6,642 nucleotides of DNA from Glaesserella sp041814905 (GCF_041814905.1 NZ_JBGXYA010000028.1:1-6642), one strand, 5' to 3'; positions 1-5,136 are shown, counted from the stretch's first letter. Program-made: numbers and translations. The notes: a model not told the origin generated them from the letters alone.

Positions 1-73
1 CGCACTTCGTGGATTTACGCCTTTAGCTTATTCTGTTAAAATAAACTTATTATTTTTGCTTAATGGTGATAAT

Positions 74-334
74 ATGACGACATTGGAGCAACAAATTGCG
101 GAAACTGAAGCAAAACTTTCTCGTTTAAAGGATAAAGCTAAAAAACAGGATACTGCTCAAAAGGTGGTACTTGGTGGTATGATGTTAGGCTATGCTCGAA
201 AGAATCCAACCAATGCAAAACGCTTGCTTGAAATTATTCATAGTGAATTAAGAGAGCAAGACCTAAAACGTGTACAAGGAGCGGTTAGTGAATTGCAAAT
301 GATTGTAGGCAATGATGAATTAGCTAAGGCTTAA
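74..334 (+). CDS. Small TraD/MobC-like mobilisation accessory protein
   Basis: From ATG at 74 this encodes 86 aa. Residues about 3-27 (TLEQQIAETEAKLSRLKDKA and following) form a charged heptad-like helix. Next comes a short hydrophobic VVLGGMMLGYARKNP segment, then a second helix (AKRLLEIIHSEL). This layout, a coiled-coil start followed by 'VLG..hL..A.K.P..A..LL..L', resembles small accessory mobilisation proteins of MOBQ-type plasmids annotated as TraD or MobC-like. I infer a role in assisting a relaxase; none of its own type is in the window. ATG 74 was chosen because GGTGA lies just upstream and the TTG at 56 has no SD. The frame is open to the left edge without a stop, so an upstream extension cannot be excluded. 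It lies 9 nt before brnT and may be cotranscribed with it. The family assignment rests on pattern only. Confidence 0.6.
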   Translation: MTTLEQQIAETEAKLSRLKDKAKKQDTAQKVVLGGMMLGYARKNPTNAKRLLEIIHSELREQDLKRVQGAVSELQMIVGNDELAKA

Positions 335-343
335 GGTTGTATT

Positions 344-643
344 ATGCCAATTCTTCAACTGTTTGGAATGCTATTTGAGTGGCATGATGATAAATTTGAA
401 TTAGTTCATAAGAAACGTGGCATTACTTTGGAAGAAGTAGCAAGCGTATTTTGTGATGATAATTTTCTTGAAAAAGCTGATTTTGGCGATTATGATGAAC
501 CAAGAACGCTTACTATTGGCATGAGTAATCAAGCTAGATTGTTGGTTGTTGCTTGGACACAAAGAGAGAATACTATCCGTATTATCACGGCATTTTTTCC
601 GACTAAGCACCAAGAAAAGGAGTATGTAAATGCAAGATACTGA
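344..643 (+). CDS. brnT: BrnT family toxin (RelE-like ribonuclease)
   Basis: The 99-aa protein has the BrnT (DUF497) pattern: an N-terminal FEWHDDKFE block (residues 11-19), the KRGITLEEVASVFCDD block (24-39), a middle DEPRTLTIGMS stretch, and the closing strands LLVVAWTQRENTIRIITA (66-83) before a basic tail. BrnT toxins are RelE-fold ribonucleases that stop translation and are neutralised by BrnA. Length fits the family (about 90-100 aa). ATG 344 is preceded by AAGG at 333-336 with good spacing; an internal ATG at 368 (MLFEWHDDKFE) matches many homologues' starts but has no clear SD. The toxin-first order with a 14-nt overlap into the next gene is typical of brnTA. The complex probably represses its own promoter, but I cannot place that promoter. 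Maintenance of the plasmid is the likely role. Confidence 0.85.
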   Translation: MPILQLFGMLFEWHDDKFELVHKKRGITLEEVASVFCDDNFLEKADFGDYDEPRTLTIGMSNQARLLVVAWTQRENTIRIITAFFPTKHQEKEYVNARY

Positions 644-857
644 TTTAGAATATGAGCGCTATAAAGATTTTGATTTTAGCGGTGCAACTCGTACAAAAAA
701 TCCTAAAATCTTAGAAATGCAAGCAAGAAAAAAAGCCCATGATGATTTGGTGAGTTTTTTTGATAGTGATGTTCAAGAAGTGATTAAACAGCATAACACT
801 CCACAAGATAGAATGCGTGTTAATCAGATGATTAGACTACTGTTTGCTACAGCCTAA
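630..857 (+). CDS. brnA: BrnA-like antitoxin with ribbon-helix-helix C-terminus
   Basis: The 75-aa protein overlaps the end of brnT by 14 nt and has its own strong SD (AAAAGGAG at 615-622). The N-terminal part (YKDFDFSGATRTKNPKILEM, residues 11-30) matches the toxin-wrapping region of BrnA proteins, which often carry an 'F-D/S-F-S-x-A' motif. The C-terminal part, VSFFDSDVQEVIK (41-53) followed by RMRVNQMIRLLF (61-72), fits the strand and two helices of a CopG-like DNA-binding fold. BrnA neutralises BrnT and autorepresses the operon. The linker between the helices (QHNTPQD) is atypical compared with the usual GxGYQTRIN loop, so this is a diverged member. The tandem arrangement with brnT carries much of the confidence. 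A strong terminator follows 15 nt after the stop. Confidence 0.75.
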   Translation: MQDTDLEYERYKDFDFSGATRTKNPKILEMQARKKAHDDLVSFFDSDVQEVIKQHNTPQDRMRVNQMIRLLFATA

Positions 858-872
858 ACAATACTCAAATAA

Positions 873-907
873 CAAAAAGCCCAGTTCTTGAAGAATTGGG
901 CTTTTTG
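873..907. terminator. Bidirectional intrinsic terminator after brnA
   Basis: The arms CAAAAAGCCCAGTTCTT (873-889) and AAGAATTGGGCTTTTTG (891-907) pair throughout with a single G-T pair; the real loop is about 5 nt. The GC core next to a T-run on the plus strand ends the brnTA transcript. The matching A-run on the other side would let it stop leftward transcription as well. Confidence 0.9.
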
Positions 908-941
908 TAGTATATTTAGTAAACCGCATTTCAGTACTACT

Positions 942-972
942 CCCACGGGGATAATATATCCCAAAAGGTGGG
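942..972. other. Nested hairpin in the non-coding stretch
   Basis: An outer stem CCCAC (942-946) with GTGGG (968-972) encloses an inner stem GGGAT (948-952) with ATCCC (958-962) around an AATAT loop. There is no T-tract, so it is not an obvious terminator. It lies in the gene-free stretch 908-1112, of unknown function. Confidence 0.5.
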
Positions 973-996
973 GAAGTGTGCTGATAATGATAAAAT

Positions 997-1066
997 AAAA
1001 ATCCCCTTTTTGGTGAACCACTTCTGGCAGTTAGTGTTGGAGCAGTTGTACCAAAAAGGGATTTTT
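997..1066. repeat. 70-nt inverted repeat with 35-nt loop
   Basis: The left arm AAAAATCCCCTTTTTGGT (997-1014) pairs with ACCAAAAAGGGATTTTT (1050-1066), perfect apart from one bulged C. The 35-nt loop contains CCACTTCTGGCAG and TGTTGGAGCAG. The arms could form a terminator-like hairpin (the right arm ends in TTTTT), but the long loop is unusual. It could equally be an element end, a single-strand initiation hairpin or a structured RNA. No gene lies within it. Confidence 0.6.
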
Positions 1067-1112
1067 AACCTATGATACCGTTCTGATGACAATAGATTAG
1101 AATTTGCGTTGA

Positions 1113-1325
1113 ACAAGACAACCCGACAATTTAGACGCGCTGTATGCCATCACGCACGAAGCCACCGAGCAACTCAATGAATTGCAAGATGAATTTGATG
1201 AAAATGACAGCGAAATTGAAACAGTTGCGCGTGATTGTTTTGGCGAAACCATGGAATTTATTGCCCAAGCTTATGGTTTTGATGACGCAGATGGTGAAGA
1301 ATTGATTGCCCCGCGTGATTGGTAA
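1113..1325 (+). pseudogene. C-terminal fragment of a DUF5713-like protein
   Basis: An open frame of 70 codons runs after the in-frame TGA at 1110 to TAA at 1323-1325. It reads QPDNLDALYAITHEATEQ near its start and ends EELIAPRDW. The acidic, helical composition and the blocks DALYAITHEAT, DSEIETVARDC and FIAQAYGF resemble the C-terminal two thirds of DUF5713 proteins found in Neisseriaceae and others; this is from memory. No ATG or SD precedes the homologous part: the first ATG in frame is at codon 47 of the fragment. About 35-40 N-terminal residues expected for the family are therefore missing and the left part is replaced by unrelated sequence, with the break probably near 1113-1125. The function of the family is unknown. 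The fragment marks a junction between captured chromosomal DNA and the segment to its left. Confidence 0.6.
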
Positions 1326-1328
1326 AAT
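1302..1328 (+). promoter_or_regulatory. Candidate promoter for blaROB
   Basis: TTGATT at 1302-1307 and TAAAAT at 1323-1328 are separated by 15 bp, and TGG just before the -10 gives an extended -10 (TGnTAAAAT). It overlaps the end of the DUF5713-like fragment. Transcription would start near 1335, placing the DUS palindrome at the 5' end of the bla message. The spacer is short and this is a prediction only. Confidence 0.35.
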
Positions 1329-1331
1329 TAT

Positions 1332-1350
1332 TTTTCAGGCTGCCTGAAAA
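1332..1350. repeat. DUS pair (Kingella/Simonsiella dialect) as near-palindrome
   Basis: TTTTCAGGCTGCCTGAAAA is a perfect inverted repeat around a central T. The plus strand reads AGGCTGCCTGAA and the minus strand AGGCAGCCTGAA, which I recall as the Simonsiella and Kingella dialects of the neisserial DNA uptake sequence. DUS inverted repeats often lie just after genes and act as terminators; here it follows the DUF5713-like fragment by 6 nt and precedes blaROB by 32 nt. Confidence 0.75.
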
Positions 1351-1382
1351 GAAATTTATTTAGTAAAATCAAAGGATAATTT

Positions 1383-2306
1383 ATGTTGAATAAGTTAAAA
1401 ATCGGCACATTATTATTGCTGACATTAACATTAACGGCTTGTTCGCCCAATTCTGTTCATTCGGTAACGTCTAATCCGCAGCCTGCTAGTGCGCCTGTGC
1501 AACAATCAGCCACACAAGCCACCTTTCAACAGACTTTGGCGAATTTGGAACAGCAGTATCAAGCCCGAATTGGCGTTTATGTATGGGATACAGAAACGGG
1601 ACATTCTTTGTCTTATCGTGCAGATGAACGCTTTGCTTATGCGTCCACTTTCAAGGCGTTGTTGGCTGGGGCGGTGTTGCAATCGCTGCCTGAAAAAGAT
1701 TTAAATCGTACCATTTCATATAGCCAAAAAGATTTGGTTAGTTATTCTCCCGAAACCCAAAAATACGTTGGCAAAGGCATGACGATTGCCCAATTATGTG
1801 AAGCAGCCGTGCGGTTTAGCGACAACAGCGCGACCAATTTGCTGCTCAAAGAATTGGGTGGCGTGGAACAATATCAACGTATTTTGCGACAATTAGGCGA
1901 TAACGTAACCCATACCAATCGGCTAGAACCCGATTTAAATCAAGCCAAACCCAACGATATTCGTGATACGAGTACACCCAAACAAATGGCGATGAATTTA
2001 AATGCGTATTTATTGGGCAACACATTAACCGAATCGCAAAAAACGATTTTGTGGAATTGGTTGGACAATAACGCAACAGGCAATCCATTGATTCGCGCTG
2101 CTACGCCAACATCGTGGAAAGTGTACGATAAAAGCGGGGCGGGTAAATATGGTGTACGCAATGATATTGCGGTGGTTCGCATACCAAATCGCAAACCGAT
2201 TGTGATGGCAATCATGAGTACGCAATTTACCGAAGAAGCCAAATTCAACAATAAATTAGTAGAAGATGCAGCAAAGCAAGTATTTCATACTTTACAGCTC
2301 AACTAA
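1383..2306 (+). CDS. blaROB: Class A beta-lactamase ROB (ROB-1-like)
   Basis: The 307-aa serine beta-lactamase hydrolyses penicillins and some early cephalosporins in the periplasm. All class A motifs are present: S88-T-F-K91 (nucleophile serine and lysine), S146-D-N148, the omega loop R180-L-E182-P-D-L-N186 with the general-base glutamate, and K250-S-G-A253. The sequence matches my memory of ROB-1 from Haemophilus influenzae and Actinobacillus plasmids essentially throughout. The difference is the signal peptide, where a tandem ACATTA duplication gives LTLTLTAC instead of LTLTAC, so 307 rather than the 305 residues I recall. The signal ends in a lipobox (L17-T-A-C20), suggesting a lipoprotein anchored by Cys20. 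The start is supported by AAAGGA at 1371-1376. The upstream DNA is Neisseriaceae-like, and an intrinsic terminator follows the gene. The exact allele number cannot be assigned here. Confidence 0.97.
   Translation: MLNKLKIGTLLLLTLTLTACSPNSVHSVTSNPQPASAPVQQSATQATFQQTLANLEQQYQARIGVYVWDTETGHSLSYRADERFAYASTFKALLAGAVLQSLPEKDLNRTISYSQKDLVSYSPETQKYVGKGMTIAQLCEAAVRFSDNSATNLLLKELGGVEQYQRILRQLGDNVTHTNRLEPDLNQAKPNDIRDTSTPKQMAMNLNAYLLGNTLTESQKTILWNWLDNNATGNPLIRAATPTSWKVYDKSGAGKYGVRNDIAVVRIPNRKPIVMAIMSTQFTEEAKFNNKLVEDAAKQVFHTLQLN
1683..1694 (+). other. DUS-like word inside blaROB (10 of 12 bases)
   Basis: TCGCTGCCTGAA matches the last ten bases of AGGCTGCCTGAA, including the CTG core. It sits in codons for Ser-Leu-Pro-Glu. 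It could be chance, but a 10-base match is not expected often in 6.6 kb. Confidence 0.4.
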
Positions 2307-2345
2307 CAAATTCATTTTGTTAGAAAAAGTGAAAATTTAGGGCTG

Positions 2346-2381
2346 AAAAAGCCGTTGAAACTTGCTTTCAATGGCTTTTTT
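2346..2381 (+). terminator. Intrinsic terminator of blaROB
   Basis: AAAAAGCCGTTGAAA (2346-2360) pairs with TTTCAATGGCTTTTT (2366-2380) around the loop CTTGC, with one G-T pair, and ends in a run of six T. It lies 40 nt after the bla stop codon. Confidence 0.9.
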
Positions 2382-2409
2382 AGTCTAACAACCGCAGGGC
2401 GTTAGCAGA

Positions 2410-2495
2410 AAGGTGCACGAAATTTCATAAAATTACACGGTAAGAAAGTGTATGGATTTTCACAAAGGTGTACAGATTTTAATAAAATACACCTT
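2410..2495. repeat. Diverged direct repeats with an inverted repeat
   Basis: AAGGTGCACGAAATTTCATA (from 2410) continuing to AAATTACACGG resembles AAGGTGTACAGATTTTAATA (from 2465) continuing to AAATACACC. A shorter related stretch, AAAGTGTATGGATTTTCAC, lies between at 2445-2463. The last copy also contains a perfect 8-bp inverted repeat, AAGGTGTA (2465-2472) with TACACCTT (2488-2495). These precede the origin region. They look like a degenerate repeat family or protein-binding sites rather than coding sequence. Confidence 0.5.
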
Positions 2496-2526
2496 AAAGC
2501 CTTTAATACCAATGCATTGCAAAAGA

Positions 2527-2561
2527 AAAAGGGATCGAACTTTTGACATTCGATCCCTTTT
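2527..2561 (-). terminator. Hairpin, probable RNAI terminator
   Basis: AAAAGGGATCGAA (2527-2539) pairs perfectly with TTCGATCCCTTTT (2549-2561). On the minus strand the hairpin is followed by T-rich sequence (CCCTTTTTCTTTT), as expected for an intrinsic terminator of a leftward RNA. In a ColE1-type origin this would be the 3' end of the antisense RNAI. The loop contains the TTGACA of the proposed RNAII promoter. Confidence 0.55.
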
Positions 2562-2569
2562 CCTATAAT
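2543..2569 (+). promoter_or_regulatory. Candidate RNAII primer promoter
   Basis: A perfect TTGACA (2543-2548) and a perfect TATAAT (2564-2569) are separated by 15 bp, with a start expected near 2576. Consensus hexamers in a gene-free region just upstream of ColE1-like origin sequence suggest the promoter of the replication primer. The spacer is two bases short of optimum. Confidence 0.5.
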
Positions 2570-2575
2570 CTGTTC

Positions 2576-2950
2576 AATGTGCGTTCTTTGCTATGATCCA
2601 GACCTAAGCAATCTAATCATAGCAAAGGGTGGGGCGTTGTTCAAGTAGTTAAATCGAAAACAGTGCTGGCGTCCACCTAAAATACCATTCAACAAGCACC
2701 CGAAAGGGATAGAACTCAAACGCACCCCTTAAATCAAACAGTCTTCAGCTCGGACTTCGGAAGAATAAACAGGCGTAGAAGTGATAACGTACCTAGAACG
2801 AAATCTAGGCTCTGTCTCCGTTTCGTGGCACGGTCTTTAAGTAGTACAGCCCACACCTGATAAGCGAGATTTAAGGTTACAGCGGAATTGATTGTAAGGT
2901 CTGCAATTCCCACCCTGATAAACGCCACAACGTTTTATTGTTGCCCCATT
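2576..2950 (+). ncRNA. ColE1-type replication origin / RNAII primer region
   Basis: No protein-coding gene is convincing here. The stretch near 2843-2895 (GTACAGCCCACACC, then AAGCGAGATTTAAGGTTACA and GCGG) aligns with the conserved ColE1/pMB1 origin block (CACACAGCCCAGC and GAACTGAGATACCTACAGCG). The following AAACGCCACAACG at 2922-2934 recalls the AAAGCGCCACGC at the RNA-to-DNA switch. This places priming left to right, with the RNA/DNA transition near 2920-2950. Upstream are two clear hairpins, CTTTGCTATGAT (2586-2597) with ATCATAGCAAAG (2616-2627), and CCTAGA (2792-2797) with TCTAGG (2804-2809). They fit RNAI/RNAII stem-loops. ColE1 origins need no plasmid Rep protein, and none is found here. 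From the proposed start the primer would be about 350 nt, shorter than ColE1's roughly 550 nt. Ends are estimates; the RNAI promoter was not found. Confidence 0.6.
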
Positions 2951-3055
2951 CACGCAACATTTGAGAACCGAATAGAAATCTTTTAGTAAAAAGCGTTCTT
3001 TTTTTGGGTCAGTAGTTAATGTGGACGGTTTAACGGTTTTTCCCCTGCGGGTCGT

Positions 3056-3126
3056 ATTGAAAAGCCATTGAAAAGCTGATGGATAACTCTGCGAGTTACC
3101 CACGAGCTTTCCAACAGCTTTCCAAC
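3056..3126. repeat. 71-bp imperfect inverted repeat built from tandem 11-mers
   Basis: The left arm contains ATTGAAAAGCC (3056-3066) and ATTGAAAAGCT (3067-3077), then GATGGATAACTC. The right arm contains GAGTTACCCACG, then AGCTTTCCAAC twice (3105-3115 and 3116-3126). The two 34-nt arms, around a central TGC, pair at about 26 positions. Short ORFs on the two strands here start with similar peptides only because of this symmetry. It lies between the origin and the mob control region. A role as a replication-termination, primosome-assembly or multimer-resolution site is possible, but nothing in the sequence decides between them. Confidence 0.6.
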
Positions 3127-3411
3127 ACTAAAAACCTACCGCCCACAATAACCACTTCCCTAATAATAAAATTTTTTTATTTTTATTTTGGTTCAAAGGC
3201 TCACGATGTTCGCCTAATAAAACGAAGTCGCCTATCGGCTCCGCTGATTTTTATATATCACTCTCGGGGCTTTTGGTGTACTATTGTCTTTTGTAATAGC
3301 AAGGACACAAAAAGGGTACTCTTCGAGTTTCCTTTTTGACCTTGCAAAAGGGCTTTGCCCCCTTGACCCCCGACCGCTTTCAGCGGTCAAAATAGAAGAA
3401 CGGACACCATT
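3127..3411 (+). other. AT-rich leader and probable oriT / mob control region
   Basis: No gene is convincing. An AT-rich tract (about 3160-3190) is followed by closely spaced hairpins. CAAAAAGG (3308-3315) pairs with CCTTTTTG (3331-3338) around an inner ACTC/GAGT stem. GGGC (3350-3353) pairs with GCCC (3357-3360), and GACCGCT (3372-3378) with AGCGGTC (3382-3388). Weaker CTATT/AATAG arms lie at 3281-3299. The position directly upstream of mobC, where ColE1-type and related MOBP plasmids keep oriT, and the clustered palindromes suggest oriT plus a MobC-binding or operon-control site. The nick site could not be identified. Confidence 0.5.
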
Positions 3412-3717
3412 ATGAAACGTGAGAAAGAGATAAAAATCAGGCTCACCGAAAACGAGTATCAAGCCTTGTTAGAGAGAAAAACGAAAGCAAGGCTTGCGGA
3501 GTGGGTTCGGGAAGTTGCCCTGGAACAGCAACCTAAGCGACAGCCGAAAGTAATCGACCCTGCGTTACTGTTCGAGCTGAACCGCATAGGCGTAAACCTG
3601 AACCAAATCGCCCGACAATGCAACAGTCAAAAGCCGAGCATTGACCTTGTTAGCGTGTTGGCAACCTTGCGAGAAATTGAAAAAAATCTCAAAAAATTGC
3701 GAGAATTGAGCCTATGA
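3412..3717 (+). CDS. mobC: MobC, relaxosome accessory protein
   Basis: The 101-aa protein begins with a basic MKREKEIKIRLTENEYQAL segment, a ribbon-helix-helix-like DNA-binding start. The middle carries ARLAEWVREVALEQ (about residues 26-39). The C-terminal half has the MobC signature LFELNRIGVNLNQIARQCN (53-71) and ends in a charged helix (LREIEKNLKKLREL). MobC family proteins bind oriT and help the relaxase open the DNA. The start lacks a strong SD, having only a purine-rich GAAGAACGGA upstream. The gene overlaps mobA by ATGA at 3714-3717, so the two are translationally coupled. In ColE1 nomenclature it corresponds to MbeC. Confidence 0.9.
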   Translation: MKREKEIKIRLTENEYQALLERKTKARLAEWVREVALEQQPKRQPKVIDPALLFELNRIGVNLNQIARQCNSQKPSIDLVSVLATLREIEKNLKKLRELSL

Positions 3718-5120
3718 TCGTTAAATTTTTTAAGAAACACGGTAAGGGAAAAGCTAGTAGTTGCAAGGCTTGCGTGGACTATTTACTAAATAAGCCTGAC
3801 GACACCGCCCAAATCCTGCAGGGCGATCTCCGACTATCACAAAGTATTGCTGATAGTCTTGATTTTAATAACACTTACACCGCAGGTTGCTTGTCTTTTG
3901 AAGAAAGCGACCTACCCGAAATACAAAAGCGTGAGATTATGGCACGCTTTGAAAAGGCAATGTTTGCAGGGCTTGAGCCTGAACAATATAACATTGCGTG
4001 GGTACAACACACCGACAAAGGCAGGCTTGAGCTGAATTTCGTTATCCCAAACGTAGAGATGACAAGCGGAAAACGCCTACAACCCTACTACGACAGGGCA
4101 GACCGCCCACTTGCTGAAAACTTCAAGCAGGTAATCAACCACGAATACAGCCTAAGCGACCCAAACAACCCTATAAAGCAAAAAAACCTGATTGACCGCA
4201 AAGACCTACCAACCGATAAAAAACAGGCTTTACAGGCGATTACGGACGGTTTAACAGCTTTAGCGAACGCAGGGCAGATAAACGACCGACAGGACGTTAT
4301 AAATGCCCTAGAACGTGCAGGTTTTGAAATTGCACGCATTACGCCAAAAAACCTATCAATCAAGACTGACGGACAGAATTTAAGATTAAAAGGGGCTTTC
4401 TATGAGCAAGATTTTAGATTTAGCACAGACCTTTCAGCAGACATCACAGAAAGAGCTAGAGAGTACAAGCGAGATAGTGCAGAACGCTATCAAACGGCAC
4501 GAGCAAAACTTGATACAGCAGTTACAGCACGCAGGGAACAATTTAGCCGAAAATATCCAAATCGAGCAGGCGAAATTGATAAAAAATACCGTGAGAATGT
4601 ATCGCTTGCCGACCCTAATCGCCTTGACGATATTAACCTTGATAGCCATAACCGCAGGCGTTTTGACGTGGCAGGCGAAGAACGCCTATCAAGAGATGAC
4701 CGAATGGCAAAGCTCAGCCGAGATAGCCAAAGAGCAGAGTGGGGGGATCAAGCTATCAACTTGCAAAACGGAGAAAGGGATAAAGCCTTGTGTAGCAGTG
4801 GACAAGGATTTTATCAACTCAACGTGGGGCGAGAATTTGAAAATAATCGAAGTTCACGAAACCAAGAAACAGGGGAAAAAATAAATGGCGACCGAATTAG
4901 AACTACTTTACGAGAAAACCTTGAAAACCTTGCTAGAACAGCAAGAAATCGAGCGAGTGAAATTATCGAAAGAATTAGAGAGTTTGCGAGCCGAAAACGC
5001 CTTGATCATTCAACAATACAACGAAATCAGCAAGCAATTAACGACATTACAGAGTTTAATAAACAGCTTGAAACGGTAATATCTCAACGCAAAAGACAAA
5101 GCAGGGGTATAAGCAGATAA
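3714..5120 (+). CDS. mobA: MobA relaxase, MOBP5/HEN type (ColE1 MbeA-like)
   Basis: The 468-aa relaxase nicks oriT and stays covalently bound to the transferred strand. The N-terminal domain (about 1-150) has the candidate nucleophile Y23 in CVDYLLNK. The metal-site motif is H99-x6-E106-x-N108 within QHTDKGRLELNFVIPN; this HEN triad instead of three histidines is diagnostic of the ColE1/MOBP5 group. A segment with PYYDRADRP follows. The C-terminal half is highly charged and arginine-rich, and its composition is constrained because mobB and mobD are read in another frame inside it. The start overlaps mobC by 4 nt. Length is close to ColE1 MbeA (about 500 aa). No T4SS or coupling protein is present, so transfer needs a helper. 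Confidence 0.93.
   Translation: MIVKFFKKHGKGKASSCKACVDYLLNKPDDTAQILQGDLRLSQSIADSLDFNNTYTAGCLSFEESDLPEIQKREIMARFEKAMFAGLEPEQYNIAWVQHTDKGRLELNFVIPNVEMTSGKRLQPYYDRADRPLAENFKQVINHEYSLSDPNNPIKQKNLIDRKDLPTDKKQALQAITDGLTALANAGQINDRQDVINALERAGFEIARITPKNLSIKTDGQNLRLKGAFYEQDFRFSTDLSADITERAREYKRDSAERYQTARAKLDTAVTARREQFSRKYPNRAGEIDKKYRENVSLADPNRLDDINLDSHNRRRFDVAGEERLSRDDRMAKLSRDSQRAEWGDQAINLQNGERDKALCSSGQGFYQLNVGREFENNRSSRNQETGEKINGDRIRTTLRENLENLARTARNRASEIIERIREFASRKRLDHSTIQRNQQAINDITEFNKQLETVISQRKRQSRGISR
4402..4884 (+). CDS. mobB: MobB, membrane mobilisation protein nested in mobA
   Basis: This 160-aa protein is read in another frame entirely within mobA. It has an SD (AGGGG at 4391-4395) 6 nt before the ATG. 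The N-terminus MSKILDLAQTFQQTSQKELE (residues 1-20) is the MbeB-like signature. A long amphipathic helical region (20-66) leads to one strong membrane segment (LPTLIALTILTLIAITAGVL, 69-88). The C-terminal part (about 91-160) has two cysteines (C120, C129) and a basic tail. In ColE1, MbeB attaches relaxosome components to the membrane. The stop TAA at 4882-4884 is immediately followed by the mobD ATG. The coding potential in this frame, despite total overlap with mobA, matches the ColE1 overprinted arrangement. Confidence 0.9.
   Translation: MSKILDLAQTFQQTSQKELESTSEIVQNAIKRHEQNLIQQLQHAGNNLAENIQIEQAKLIKNTVRMYRLPTLIALTILTLIAITAGVLTWQAKNAYQEMTEWQSSAEIAKEQSGGIKLSTCKTEKGIKPCVAVDKDFINSTWGENLKIIEVHETKKQGKK
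4885..5079 (+). CDS. mobD: MobD, small coiled-coil mobilisation protein nested in mobA
   Basis: The 64-aa protein is almost wholly a predicted coiled coil: residues 4-62 have leucines and isoleucines in heptad-like spacing (LELLYEKTLKTLLEQQ, LSKELESLRAENALII, ISKQLTTLQSLINSL). Composition, length and position after mobB match MbeD/MobD of ColE1-type plasmids, which is needed for efficient mobilisation. The ATG directly abuts the mobB stop, and an AGGGG at 4871-4875 serves as SD. It lies inside mobA in the same alternative frame as mobB and ends 41 nt before mobA does. Confidence 0.85.
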   Translation: MATELELLYEKTLKTLLEQQEIERVKLSKELESLRAENALIIQQYNEISKQLTTLQSLINSLKR

Positions 5121-5136
5121 CACAAGGGGGAGAATT

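Noticed and set aside
56..73. TTG start at 56 for the first gene
   Set aside because: No SD upstream of it; ATG 74 has GGTGA at suitable spacing and begins the recognisable part of the protein.
1940..2251. Minus-strand 103-codon ORF inside blaROB
   Set aside because: It is a shadow of the beta-lactamase gene with no SD or family resemblance.
2734..2928. Minus-strand 64-codon ORF in the origin
   Set aside because: It runs antisense through the conserved ColE1 origin block, has no SD and is best explained by non-coding origin sequence.
3079..3339. Plus-strand 86-codon ORF in the oriT-proximal region, and the similar-starting minus-strand ORF 2837-3103
   Set aside because: Both lie in origin or palindrome DNA without a good SD. 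Their similar N-termini result from the inverted repeat at 3056-3126, and the rest is low-complexity or unlike any protein.
3232..3462. Minus-strand 76-codon ORF overlapping the mobC start
   Set aside because: It overlaps the hairpin cluster and mobC, lacks an SD and has composition typical of chance ORFs.
4088..4363. Minus-strand 91-codon ORF inside mobA
   Set aside because: It is antisense to the well-supported relaxase frame and lacks recognisable features.
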